Positions 8,570-16,605 are shown, numbered from the stretch's first letter. The stretch: DNA of 64,000 bases from Stenotrophomonas sp. 704A1 (GCF_030549525.1 NZ_CP130831.1:1389501-1453500), one strand, 5' to 3'. The notes: generated by a model not told the origin, from the sequence alone. Numbers and translations are program-made.

Positions 8570-8983
8570 ATGTCCCTGTCCTCACGTCTGCGCCGCCTGC
8601 TTGACCGCTTTGGCGCCACCGGTTCGATGCTGTGCGCGGTGCACTGCGCGGTGATCCCGGTACTGCTGGCAGCGGCCCCTTCGCTGGGGTTGTCGTTCTG
8701 GCTGAGCGATGGCGTCGAGCAGGCGCTGGTGGTGTTCGTGACCCTGCTGGGGCTGTTCAGCCTGGTCTGGGGGTATCGCCGGCATGGCGCCCTGCGTGCG
8801 CTGGCGTTCCTGATTCCCGGCCTGGTCGCGCTGTGGGCCGGCGTGCTGTACGACCCGCTGCACCACAATCCGGTGCCGCATGCGGTGGTGATGACCCTGG
8901 GCGGGCTGCTGGTGGGCATCGCGCATCTGGTCAACCTGCGCTTGAACCATGGCCACGTGCATGACGCCAGCTGCGCGCACTAG
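8570..8983 (+). CDS. MerC-domain small membrane protein
   Basis: A 137-residue inner-membrane protein with four predicted helices. The first carries the MerC signature of paired cysteines (SMLCAVHCAVIPVLLAA), which in MerC moves thiol-binding metal ions inward. The C-terminus is metal-ligand-rich (NHGHVHDASCAH). The start ATG follows GGAAG. It is divergent from the ZnuD-like receptor and shares the intergenic region with the Zur-like dyads, so a role in zinc (or other metal) handling is more likely than mercury resistance; no mer genes are nearby. That role is inferred from context only. Confidence 0.75.
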   Translation: MSLSSRLRRLLDRFGATGSMLCAVHCAVIPVLLAAAPSLGLSFWLSDGVEQALVVFVTLLGLFSLVWGYRRHGALRALAFLIPGLVALWAGVLYDPLHHNPVPHAVVMTLGGLLVGIAHLVNLRLNHGHVHDASCAH

Positions 8984-9093
8984 GCCCGCCGTGATAGGCT
9001 TTCCGATCGTGCGCGGGGGCGCCCAGCAAGGCGGCCCCGCCGAACCCGTGTCAGTACGGGGTAACCAGATTTCACATTTGAGGAGTTGAAGAC

Positions 9094-9273
9094 ATGGGTA
9101 AGGGTGACCGCAAGACCGCCAAGGGCAAGCGCTACAACGCCAGCTACGGCAACGCCCGTTCGCACACCGCGAGCAAGGTCGCCGTAGGCGCCGCCGCCCC
9201 GGTTGCCAAGAAGACCGTGGCCAAGGCTCCGGCGAAGAAGGCCGTGGCGAAGAAGACCGTCGCCAAGGCCTGA
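9094..9273 (+). CDS. bTHX-like small ribosomal protein with lysine/alanine tail
   Basis: A 59-residue, very basic protein. The first ~22 residues (MGKGDRKTAKGKRYNASYG) match the THX/S31 pattern of MGKGDxxTxxGKxxxxxYG known from Thermus 30S subunits, a peptide that sits in the head of the small subunit among rRNA helices. The second half is a PAKK/VAKK-type Lys/Ala repeat resembling the histone H1-like tails common in this order. AGGAG lies 8 bp before the ATG and a strong terminator follows, so it is a monocistronic, well-translated gene. THX assignment is good; the tail function is unknown. Confidence 0.82.
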   Translation: MGKGDRKTAKGKRYNASYGNARSHTASKVAVGAAAPVAKKTVAKAPAKKAVAKKTVAKA

Positions 9274-9297
9274 TCCGGCCGACCGACCGGTCCAATG

Positions 9298-9329
9298 AAA
9301 AACGCGGCGCCTGGCGCCGCGTTTTTTTA
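9298..9329 (+). terminator. Rho-independent terminator
   Basis: ACGCGGCGCC-T-GGCGCCGCGT stem followed by seven T, with A-rich upstream flank. It ends the bTHX-like transcript and, being symmetric, may also act on the convergent phosphodiesterase gene. Confidence 0.92.
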
Positions 9330-9385
9330 TGCCTGTGCGGCCAGCCGTCGCGCCTGCCGAGCCAGGCCCGGCGGATGACGCACGA

Positions 9386-10636
9386 TCAGCGCAAGGTCTT
9401 CAGCAGGGTGTCCGCCTGGCCATCATTCGGCGCGGCCGGTACCTGCAGCAGATGGGCCAACAGCGGGTAGACATCGACGTTGTCGAAGCCGTCGATCACC
9501 AGCCCCTGCCGGAACGACGGGCCGCTGGCCAGGAACACCGCGCGCATCGATGGCAGGTCGGGATCGTAGCCGTGCGATCCGCGATCGGCATGCTCGCGCG
9601 TAGCGATCCGCGCGGCGCTCAGCGCATCCCAGCCCTCGTCCATCTGGCAGACGATGGCCGGCACCCGCGGATGCGTGCCGTACTGCCAGCGCGCCGGCAG
9701 CGCGTCCTTCTTCCAGCACTGGTAATGCTCGTGGCGGCCCAGCAGGATGCGCTCGGCCTCTGCCTCGCGGCCCGCCACCGGCGCGAAGCCGACCGACTGC
9801 CCGGCGCTGACGTTGCGTGCAAGCGCAGGATCGGCCATCGACTCGATGGCGATCACCTGGCCCTCCGGTACCTGCGCCATGCCATGGTCGGAGACCACCA
9901 CCACATTGGTGGTCGCTGCCAGGCCGTGCTGCTGCAATCCATCCAGGACCTGCCCGATGATCTGGTCGGCGCGCACGATCGCATCGGCATACTGGCGGGA
10001 GTCCGGGCCGAAGTTGTGGCCGGCCTTGTCCACATGCTCCATGTACAGCGTGGTCAGGCGCGGCGCATCGGCATCGGTCTGCGCCAGCCACTCCAGCACG
10101 GTGCGCGCACGCGCCTCCAGCGGTTCCTTGCCGTCGTAGATGCGCCACTGGCTGGGACGCACGCCACGGATCTCCGACTCGCTGCCCGGCCACGACGTGG
10201 TGGCGGTGCGCACCCCGGCGTTCTCGGCGCCGACCCAGATCGGCTCACCGCCCCACCAGCCGCTGGTGGTCACCGCGCTGCGGTCGTGCAGCGCGAAGCG
10301 GCCCAGCGCAGCATCATCCATGCTGTTGTTGATGATGCCGTGGTGGTCCGGGCGCAGTCCGGTGACCAGCGTGTAGTGGTTGGGGAAGGTCAACGATGGA
10401 TACGACGGTGTCATCCAGCGTGCGCGCACGCCGTTGTCGATCATGCGCTGCAGGTTCGGCGTCAGGCCGCGGTCGAGCGCATCGGCGCGCAGGCCATCGA
10501 TGGAGATCAGCAGCAGCTTCGGCGGCGCGGCCGCAGCGACGGAAGGGGGAACGGAGGCGGACGGGGCGGGCGCGGTGGTGCAGGCAGCCAGGGGCAGCAG
10601 CAGTGCCAGCGCGCAGGTCAGGCGTACGGAAGTCAT
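9386..10636 (-). CDS. Secreted nucleotide pyrophosphatase/phosphodiesterase (NPP), lipoprotein
   Basis: A 416-residue alkaline-phosphatase-superfamily enzyme of the NPP type, expected to hydrolyse phosphodiester or pyrophosphate bonds of nucleotides in the periplasm. The N-terminus is a lipoprotein signal with lipobox LAAC (Cys19). Metal and catalytic motifs appear in family order: LLISIDGLRADAL (first Asp), SYPSLTFPNHYTLVTGL (nucleophile Thr), YMEHVDKAGHNFGPDS (Asp and His), VVSDHGMAQV (Asp-His) and GSHGYDP (His). Length is close to the Xanthomonas NPP core. It is a single gene, convergent with the bTHX-like gene and divergent from nothing close. Confidence 0.88.
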   Translation of the reverse strand: MTSVRLTCALALLLPLAACTTAPAPSASVPPSVAAAAPPKLLLISIDGLRADALDRGLTPNLQRMIDNGVRARWMTPSYPSLTFPNHYTLVTGLRPDHHGIINNSMDDAALGRFALHDRSAVTTSGWWGGEPIWVGAENAGVRTATTSWPGSESEIRGVRPSQWRIYDGKEPLEARARTVLEWLAQTDADAPRLTTLYMEHVDKAGHNFGPDSRQYADAIVRADQIIGQVLDGLQQHGLAATTNVVVVSDHGMAQVPEGQVIAIESMADPALARNVSAGQSVGFAPVAGREAEAERILLGRHEHYQCWKKDALPARWQYGTHPRVPAIVCQMDEGWDALSAARIATREHADRGSHGYDPDLPSMRAVFLASGPSFRQGLVIDGFDNVDVYPLLAHLLQVPAAPNDGQADTLLKTLR

Positions 10637-10675
10637 CCGTGCATGATAAGCCGGTGCAATGACGTACCAAAGACA

Positions 10676-10694
10676 CGGGGCGCGTTGCGCCCCG
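10676..10694 (-). terminator. Hairpin downstream of the ada/alkA-ogt operon
   Basis: CGGGGCGC-loop-GCGCCCCG perfect stem 33 bp past the ogt stop, followed on the minus strand by TGTCTTTGG. The T tract is weak, so termination strength is uncertain. Confidence 0.5.
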
Positions 10695-10726
10695 CGTGCG
10701 CCCGCGCGCCGCGCAGCGGCACGCCC

Positions 10727-11218
10727 TCAGGCGAACAGGGGCGCCTGGCGCTGCTCCAGCCGCAGCAGCGCGGCCTTGGTTTCCAGGCCGCCGCCGAAGC
10801 CGGTGAGCGCGCCGTTGCTGCCGATCACGCGATGGCAGGGCAGGATGATCGGCAGCGGATTGCGGCCATTGGCCGCACCGACCGCGCGGGTCGCGCTGGG
10901 CTGGCCCAGATGCTGCGCCAGCTGCAGATAGCTCCAGGTCTGGCCGAACGGAATCAGCGCCAGCGCCTGCCATACACGCAGCTGGAACGGCGTGCCGCGT
11001 GGTGCCAGTGCAAGGTTGAAGCTGCTGCGCTCGCCATGCAGGAACTGCAGCAGCTGCTCGCGGGCGTCGGGCAGTGCGTCCGGTGCGTAGTGCCAGTCAT
11101 CGCGGCCACGCGCCGGGTGGCGGTTTTCCGGGAACAGCACATGGGCCAGGCCACGTTCGTCACCGGCGATGGTCAGCACGCCGATCGGGCTGTCAAAACG
11201 GTCGAACAACAGGGTCAT
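10727..11218 (-). CDS. ogt: Methylated-DNA--protein-cysteine methyltransferase
   Basis: A 163-residue suicide DNA-repair protein that removes methyl groups from O6-methylguanine. The active-site PCHRV is at C128-V131, preceded by the helix-turn-helix DNA-binding region (YLQLAQHLGQPSATRAVGAA) with its arginine finger R111. GFGGGLETK closes the active-site channel. Its ATG overlaps the TGA of the upstream Ada/AlkA gene by 4 bp (ATGA), so the two are translationally coupled. This short form lacks the Ada sensor domain, which is instead fused to the glycosylase next door. Confidence 0.93.
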   Translation of the reverse strand: MTLLFDRFDSPIGVLTIAGDERGLAHVLFPENRHPARGRDDWHYAPDALPDAREQLLQFLHGERSSFNLALAPRGTPFQLRVWQALALIPFGQTWSYLQLAQHLGQPSATRAVGAANGRNPLPIILPCHRVIGSNGALTGFGGGLETKAALLRLEQRQAPLFA

Positions 11219-12693
11219 GTCGGTTCTCCAACGAAGGTGCCGGACAGGTGCCACAGATGCAGCACGGCATAGGCGCGCCACGGCCGCCACGGCTGCGAGC
11301 GGGCTTCGGTGGCGCGTTCGCTCAGGCGCTGGCCCTGCGCATGGCCCAGCACCTGCTGCAGCACCAGGTCGCCGGCGGGGAAGGCATCGGGCTGGCCGAG
11401 GCCACGCAGCGCGATGTACTGGGCCGTCCACGGGCCGATGCCGGGCAGCGCGACGCAGCGCGCAACGAACTCCTCCAGCGCCTGCCCGGGAGCGAAATCG
11501 AGCTGGCCGCTGGCACAGGCGCTGGCCAGGGCGCGCACGGTGGCGGCACGACTGCGCGGCAGGCCGATCGATTCCAGCGGCGCCTCGGCCAGCACTGCCG
11601 GGGCGGGGAACTGGCGGTCGAACTCAGCCGGCATGCCCGGCAGATGCGCACCGTAGGCATCGACCAGCCGGCGTGCGAAGGTCGTCGCTGCGGCCACGCT
11701 GACCTGTTGGCCGAGGACCGCGCGTACCGCTACTTCAAAGCCATCCCAGCCGCCCGGTACGCGCAGCCCGGGGCGTTCGGCGATGCCACGCGCCAGCAGC
11801 GGTTCCTCGCCCAGCGCGGCGTGCACCTGTTGCAGGTCGGCATCCAGGTCGAACACGCGACGGACCCGGCGCACGATGTCGGGAATCAGGCGCGGGTCGA
11901 CCGCACCCAGCTGCAGGCGCAGTTCGGGGCGCTTCGGATCGGCGCTGACGCGCAGCAGGGTGGGGCGTTCGGCGGTGCCGAGCACGCGCTGGTAACTGTC
12001 CTCGCCAATCAGTTCGATGCCGGGCAGGCTGCGCTTGCGCAGGAACGCCAGCATCCGCGGGAAATCCAGCGGTGGGCGGTAGCCCAGGCGCAGCACCAGT
12101 CCGCCGTCATCGGCGGCCAGCGGGTGGTGCTGGCGGCGCAGTGCCGTCGGTGCCATGCCGCAGCCCTGCAGGAAGGCGGTGTTGAAGCGGCGCAGGCTGT
12201 TGTAGCCGGCCGCCAGCGCCACGTCGGTCACCGGCAGCGTGGTTTCGGTGAGCAGCTGCTTGGCCAGCAGCAGGCGGTGGGTGGCATGGATCTGTCCCGG
12301 CGTCGCCCCCAGGTGCTCGACGAACAGGCGCTGCAGCTGGCGGGCGCTGATGCCGATCCGGGTGGCCAGGCCGGCCACCGGCTGCTCCTGCAGATAGCCG
12401 CCCTGGATCAAGGCCAGTGCGCGTTGCACGGCCTGCCCGGCCAGCGCCTGCTGTGCCTGCGGTGCCAGCTCGGGGCGGCAGCGCAGGCAGGGCCGGTAAC
12501 CGGCGGCTGCGGCGGCCGCCGCGGTGGGGTAGTAGCGGATGTTGCGTGGCTTCGGTGGCGGGGCCGGGCAGACCGGCCGGCAATAGATGCCGGTGCTGCG
12601 CACGGCGGTGAAGAACACGCCGTCGAAGCGCGCATCCCGGGCCAGGCGGGCACGGTCGCAGGCGGCGGTGTCGAGGGCGAGAGCGGTATCCAT
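11215..12693 (-). CDS. Ada-sensor/AraC/AlkA fusion: DNA-3-methyladenine glycosylase II
   Basis: A 492-residue three-part protein. Residues 1-75 are the Ada methylphosphotriester zinc domain with four cysteines at C38, C42, C69 and C72, the same numbering as E. coli Ada. Residues ~85-180 form an AraC-type double helix-turn-helix. The rest is AlkA: N-terminal beta fold, then helix-hairpin-helix LPGIGPWTAQYIALRG with the catalytic Asp in FPAGDLVL. It would sense methylated DNA phosphates, activate alkylation-response genes and excise 3-methyladenine. Start is the ATG opening MDTALALD. It forms an operon with ogt, together recreating the Ada/Ogt/AlkA adaptive response. Confidence 0.92.
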   Translation of the reverse strand: MDTALALDTAACDRARLARDARFDGVFFTAVRSTGIYCRPVCPAPPPKPRNIRYYPTAAAAAAAGYRPCLRCRPELAPQAQQALAGQAVQRALALIQGGYLQEQPVAGLATRIGISARQLQRLFVEHLGATPGQIHATHRLLLAKQLLTETTLPVTDVALAAGYNSLRRFNTAFLQGCGMAPTALRRQHHPLAADDGGLVLRLGYRPPLDFPRMLAFLRKRSLPGIELIGEDSYQRVLGTAERPTLLRVSADPKRPELRLQLGAVDPRLIPDIVRRVRRVFDLDADLQQVHAALGEEPLLARGIAERPGLRVPGGWDGFEVAVRAVLGQQVSVAAATTFARRLVDAYGAHLPGMPAEFDRQFPAPAVLAEAPLESIGLPRSRAATVRALASACASGQLDFAPGQALEEFVARCVALPGIGPWTAQYIALRGLGQPDAFPAGDLVLQQVLGHAQGQRLSERATEARSQPWRPWRAYAVLHLWHLSGTFVGEPT

Positions 12694-12945
12694 GGCGCCA
12701 GTCTAGGCCCGTGCGGGCAGGGATACTCGCCGGATTCGGACATCGATGCTGAAGAGGGCGGCAGGCTGCGCCCTGCATCCGCCGCAGCAACGACCGCGGC
12801 TGAAGCAACGGCGTTCTGCTCTGGCCGGTGTTGATCCTGGTCGGTACGCAATGCCCAGGGTCAGAAGGGGTTCAGTGCCACGCGCTGAATGCGCGTAGCG
12901 GACGGGTAGACTGTGGCCCTTGCTCCCATCGATCCCGGTTGCCCG

Positions 12946-14097
12946 ATGTCCGCCAAATTCCGCTGGTTGCCCCTGTTGTGCCTGGCCCTGGCGGGCTGCA
13001 GCCAGCTGGAGAATCCGGGCAATGTCACCGCTGCCGACAAGGCCACGCGTGCCCCGGCCAGCGATGGCGAGAACATGGTGTCGATCAACGCCGCCGATGC
13101 ACCGCCGCCGCCGGCGCCGCCGCGCAGCCGGGCCGACCGGCCGTGGCCGCAGGCGCAGCTGGAGAACGGCAAGGCCTGGGTCAGCTGCAGCACCGATTAC
13201 GCAGCCGAAGGGGGCGATGGCACCGAGCTGGAAGGCCTGCAGCGCGAGCAGCTGGTGCAGGCGCTGGCGCCGTGTGCCGAGCGCGGCCTGCTGCGGGTGC
13301 GCTACAACGGCAAGATCAATCCGGGCTTCGCCGAACTGATGTGGCGCCTGGCCGTGGTCGCCGATGAACTGCAGATCCACAAGCGCATCCTCGACCTGGA
13401 CTCCAGTGGCGGCCAGGTGGAATCGGCCATCCTGGCCGGCGACAGCATCGGTGAGTCCGGCTGGACCATCTGGGTGCGCGAAGGCTCGATTTGCCACAGT
13501 GCCTGCGTGTTCGTGCTCGCGGCCGGCGACAACCGCCTGCTGACCGGCAAGGTCGGCATCCACCGGATGATGCGCATCAGCTCCAAGGCGACCTCGCGTG
13601 CCGAGCTCAATCGCGAACTGCATGAGGTCTACGACAACGTGAAGGACTACCTGCAGCGCAATGGCGTGGCGGTGGGCGTGGCCGACCTGATGATGACCGT
13701 GCCCAACCGCAGCCTGCGCCTGTTGACCCCGGACGAGCTGCGGCAGTACGGCCTGGACGGTACCAATGCGGTGCAGGACGACCTGGAGCGGATCAAGCAG
13801 ATGCGCGCCTGCGGCGATGATTTCGTGCAGCGCAAGGATGCCTTCCTGGTGGCCTTCGACCAGCAGTGCAAGCGCGAAGGCGCGGACATGGAATCGATCA
13901 ACAGCTGCGGCCAGGCATTGAAGCAGCGCTTCGGCTTCCCGGATCCGGTGTGCCCGGAGGAAAGCCCGCTGTCGGAGATCGATGTGGCCACGCTGCCGCC
14001 GGCACCGCCGGAGCCGCCGCCGGTGGCCGAGCAGCTGCCCGCGCCGGCCGCCAACGCCGATGCCGGCGCGGTGGAAGGCAGCGTCCACGCACGCTGA
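12946..14097 (+). CDS. Lipoprotein with ClpP/crotonase-like domain
   Basis: A 383-residue predicted lipoprotein (lipobox LAGC, Cys19 from MSAKFRWL). The core (about residues 110-260) resembles the ClpP/crotonase fold seen in COG3904-type periplasmic proteins: RILDLDSSGGQVESA for the oxyanion/first helix and GSICHSACVFVLAAG at the expected catalytic Ser position, then a conserved GIHRM segment. The C-terminus is proline/alanine-rich. Function is unknown; serine protease or peptide-binding activity is inference from fold. The start is the ATG at 12946, preceded by a GGTAGACTG promoter-like element; an upstream GTG would put 11 residues before the signal peptide. Confidence 0.68.
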   Translation: MSAKFRWLPLLCLALAGCSQLENPGNVTAADKATRAPASDGENMVSINAADAPPPPAPPRSRADRPWPQAQLENGKAWVSCSTDYAAEGGDGTELEGLQREQLVQALAPCAERGLLRVRYNGKINPGFAELMWRLAVVADELQIHKRILDLDSSGGQVESAILAGDSIGESGWTIWVREGSICHSACVFVLAAGDNRLLTGKVGIHRMMRISSKATSRAELNRELHEVYDNVKDYLQRNGVAVGVADLMMTVPNRSLRLLTPDELRQYGLDGTNAVQDDLERIKQMRACGDDFVQRKDAFLVAFDQQCKREGADMESINSCGQALKQRFGFPDPVCPEESPLSEIDVATLPPAPPEPPPVAEQLPAPAANADAGAVEGSVHAR

Positions 14098-14155
14098 CGA
14101 ACCACTCACCGCGCTGGCGTAGACTGCCGTTCTTCCCATCGAACCGGCGGTGTCC

Positions 14156-14701
14156 ATGAAGCGCGTGCTCCTGCTGCTGTCCCTGTTGCCCCTGGCGGCC
14201 CTGGCGCAGACGCCTGCGCCGGCCACGCCCGCGCCGGCTCCCGCGCGCCCCGCACCGAGCGCCGCCGGGGCGGCGAAACCGGCAACCGCGACGGCACCGG
14301 CGTTGAGCCCCGCGCAGCAGGCGCAGGTGCAGAAGCAGGACGCGGAAATGGGCAGCGCGGCCTTGCAGGCGGCACAGCTGGTCGACGCCAACCGGGCCGC
14401 CGAACTGTGGGAGGGGGCCTCGGCCGTCGCCCGGCGCGCTGTGCCCAAGGACGCCTTCGTCAGCCAGCTCGCCGCCGATCGCGCGCGCCTGGGGGCGATG
14501 GCCGGCCGTGGCCAGCCGACCATCACCCGGGTCAAGTACGCGGCCGGCGCGGCGGTCCCGGAGGGGCTGTACATCAATGTCAGCTTCCCGACCCGTTTCG
14601 CCAACAGTGCCCAGCCGGTACGCGAACTGGTGTCGTTCCGCTTCGACGAGGACCAGACCTGGCGCCTGGCCGGCTACAGCCTGCGTGCGTCCAGCCCCTG
14701 A
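14156..14701 (+). CDS. DUF4019 secreted protein
   Basis: A 181-residue exported protein with a clear signal peptide (KRVLLLLSLLPLAALAQ) followed by a Pro/Ala-rich linker. The C-terminal 110 residues fit the DUF4019 pattern: a helix with AAELWEGASAVARR, FVSQLAADRARLG, then GLYINVSFPTRFANSAQP, ELVSFRFDEDQTWRLAGYSLR. The domain's role is not established; it resembles NTF2-like ligand-binding folds. A TAGACTG promoter-like motif precedes it, as for the previous gene, so it may have its own promoter. A GTG six bases upstream is an alternative start. Confidence 0.75.
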   Translation: MKRVLLLLSLLPLAALAQTPAPATPAPAPARPAPSAAGAAKPATATAPALSPAQQAQVQKQDAEMGSAALQAAQLVDANRAAELWEGASAVARRAVPKDAFVSQLAADRARLGAMAGRGQPTITRVKYAAGAAVPEGLYINVSFPTRFANSAQPVRELVSFRFDEDQTWRLAGYSLRASSP

Positions 14702-14713
14702 CGGAGAGTGAGC

Positions 14714-15103
14714 ATGGCAACCGAACTGACGATGCTGGCCTGGGCGACGCTGCTCGGCTTCGTGTACATCTTTGCCGCATCCACAGTGATTACCCGCGAG
14801 CGCGGCATGAAGTGGAATGCCTCGGTGCGCGATGACCAGGGCCGGCCGCTCAGCCCGCTGGCCGGCCGCCTGCAGCGGGCGCAGGGCAACTTCCTGGAGA
14901 CGTTTCCGTTCTTCGCTGCTGCCGCAATTGCGGTGGTGGTGGCCGGGCGCGGCAGCGACACCACGGCGCTGGCTGCGCAGGCCTACTTCTGGGCACGCGT
15001 GGTCTACCTGCCGCTGTATGCCGCGGGCGTGCCCTACGTGCGCAGCCTGGTCTGGCTGGTGTCGCTGCTGTCGATCCTGGCGCTGGTGTTCGCGCTGCTG
15101 TGA
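14714..15103 (+). CDS. MAPEG family membrane protein
   Basis: A 129-residue protein with four hydrophobic helices and the MAPEG arrangement (MLAWATLLGFVYIFAA, RLQRAQGNFLETFPFFAAAA, FWARVVYLPLYAAGVPYVRS, LSILALVFALL). The R-x-x-x-N-x-x-E/ETFP motif matches the glutathione-binding loop of the family. Bacterial members are small inner-membrane proteins, mostly of unknown substrate. The ATG follows a GGAG, 12 bp after the DUF4019 stop, so the two may be co-transcribed. Confidence 0.85.
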   Translation: MATELTMLAWATLLGFVYIFAASTVITRERGMKWNASVRDDQGRPLSPLAGRLQRAQGNFLETFPFFAAAAIAVVVAGRGSDTTALAAQAYFWARVVYLPLYAAGVPYVRSLVWLVSLLSILALVFALL

Positions 15104-15111
15104 GCCGGGCC

Positions 15112-15124
15112 TGATCCAGATCAA
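15112..15124. promoter_or_regulatory. FNR-like box upstream of the flavin monooxygenase
   Basis: Reads C-TGAT-CCAG-ATCAA against the FNR consensus TTGAT-N4-ATCAA (one mismatch). A TATGCT -10 candidate lies at 15146-15151, so the box centre falls near -40.5 from the inferred start point, the position used by class II FNR/CRP activators. Predicted, not shown. Confidence 0.4.
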
Positions 15125-15183
15125 GGCCAGTCATGCGCGTGGCGCTATGCTGGCCGCGACTGAATCAACGGCAGGAGGCGCGC

Positions 15184-16362
15184 ATGCGCAGGATGGACGT
15201 GGTGGTGGTCGGCGCCGGACCGGCAGGTCTGTGCTTCGCGCGCGCGCTGGCCGGCAGCGGCCTGCAGGTCGGGCTGGTCGAGATTCAGCCGCGCCAGGCC
15301 CTGGCCGAAGCCGCCTTCGATGGCCGCGAGATCGCGTTGACCCATGCCTCGCGGCAGAGCATGGAGCAGCTGGGGCTGTGGCAGCGCCTGCCGCACGCCG
15401 AAATCGCGGAACTGCGCGATGCCAGGGTGATGAACGGCGGCTCGCCGTTCGCGCTGACCTTCGCCAGCAGCCAGGTCGATGGCCAGCCGCTGGGCTGGCT
15501 GGTGCCCAACCATCTGATCCGCCGTGCTGCCTGGGATGCCGTGCAGGACCAGGACGGCCTGGAACTGTTCGACGGGCGCAGGGTGCAGGGCGTACAGGCC
15601 GACGCACAGGGCCATGTGGTGACCCTGGACGATGGCAGCAGGCTGCACGCACGGCTGCTGGTGGCCGCCGACAGCCGCTTCTCCGCGACCCGGCGCATGC
15701 TCGGCATCGGCGCGCAGATGCGCGACTTCGGCAAGTCGATGCTGGTGTGCCGCATGCAGGTCGAGCGCGACCATCACCACACTGCCTGGGAATGGTTCGG
15801 CTACGGCCGCACCATGGCGCTGCTGCCGCTCAACGAGGGCCAGGCATCGGCGGTGATCACGCTGCCGCCGCGGCAGATTGAAGACCTGTTGGCGATGGAC
15901 GAGGTGGCCTTCGGTGAGGCCATCAGCGCCTGCTTCGAACACCGCCTTGGGCGGATGCAGCCGGTGGCGACGCCGCAGGCCTATCCGCTGGTGGGCGTGT
16001 ACGCCCACCGGTTCATCGCCGAGCGTTCGGCGTTGATCGGCGATGCGGCGGTGGGCATGCACCCGGTGACCGCGCACGGTTTCAACCTGGGCCTGGCCAG
16101 CGCACAGCGACTGGCCAACGGCATCCTGGAACAGCAGCGGCGCAGCGCTGACATCGCTGCGGCCGGCATGCTGGCCGGCTACCAGCGTGGCCACCGGTTG
16201 GCGTCGCGGCCCTTGTACGAGGCCACCAATGCCATCGCCAGCCTGTACACCGACGACCGCCGGCCGGCGCGCCTGCTGCGGGCCGCCGGGCTGCGGCTGG
16301 CGCAGGGGGTGGCGCCGTTCCGGCAGCTGATCGCCTCGCACCTGACCCAGCGCGTGGCCTGA
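15184..16362 (+). CDS. UbiH/UbiM-type FAD-dependent monooxygenase
   Basis: A 392-residue aromatic-ring hydroxylase of the ubiquinone-biosynthesis group. N-terminal FAD fold VVGAGPAGLCFARAL with acidic residue in VGLVEIQP; the middle holds the conserved LLVAADSRFSATRR; the second FAD motif is LIGDAAVGMHPVTAHGFNLGL. It would insert a ring oxygen on a ubiquinone precursor at the membrane. The sequence is closest in character to UbiM-type proteins (short, C5 hydroxylation, patchy distribution), but UbiH or UbiF roles cannot be excluded. AGGAGG is 5 bp before the ATG. Located alone, with a possible FNR box upstream. Confidence 0.75.
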   Translation: MRRMDVVVVGAGPAGLCFARALAGSGLQVGLVEIQPRQALAEAAFDGREIALTHASRQSMEQLGLWQRLPHAEIAELRDARVMNGGSPFALTFASSQVDGQPLGWLVPNHLIRRAAWDAVQDQDGLELFDGRRVQGVQADAQGHVVTLDDGSRLHARLLVAADSRFSATRRMLGIGAQMRDFGKSMLVCRMQVERDHHHTAWEWFGYGRTMALLPLNEGQASAVITLPPRQIEDLLAMDEVAFGEAISACFEHRLGRMQPVATPQAYPLVGVYAHRFIAERSALIGDAAVGMHPVTAHGFNLGLASAQRLANGILEQQRRSADIAAAGMLAGYQRGHRLASRPLYEATNAIASLYTDDRRPARLLRAAGLRLAQGVAPFRQLIASHLTQRVA

Positions 16363-16383
16363 ACCGGCTGGCCACGAGCCGCC

Positions 16384-16605
16384 TCAGCCGGCGGCCAGCA
16401 CCCGGATCTGGCTGTCGTTGAACTCGACCACCTGGCCTGCGCGGATCTTGCAGGCCTTGCGCAGCTCGACTTCGCCATCGACCAGGACCAGGCCTTCGCT
16501 GATCACCATCTTGGCTTCGCCACCGCTGGTGACCAGGTCGGCCAGCTTGAGCAGCTGCTTGAGTTCGACGTAGTCGCCGTCGAGGTCGAATTCGAGGATC
16601 TGCAT
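16384..16605 (-). CDS. S4-domain RNA-binding protein, YbcJ-like
   Basis: A 73-residue protein consisting almost only of an S4 RNA-binding domain (VELKQLLKLADLVTSGGEAK, then VLVDGEVELRKACKIRAGQ, VVEF). Members such as E. coli YbcJ and the RNA-binding S4 proteins bind structured RNA; precise role unknown. The ATG is well placed at MQILEFDLDG. It is convergent with the monooxygenase and divergent from deaD. Confidence 0.85.
   Translation of the reverse strand: MQILEFDLDGDYVELKQLLKLADLVTSGGEAKMVISEGLVLVDGEVELRKACKIRAGQVVEFNDSQIRVLAAG

Noticed and set aside
10659..10727. Possible small gene between the phosphodiesterase and ogt
   Set aside because: Only a hairpin and G/C-rich flank seen, no start signal.
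12703..14604. Long open frame on the minus strand over two lipoprotein genes
   Set aside because: High-GC shadow of the plus-strand genes, no domain, no signal, wrong codon bias.
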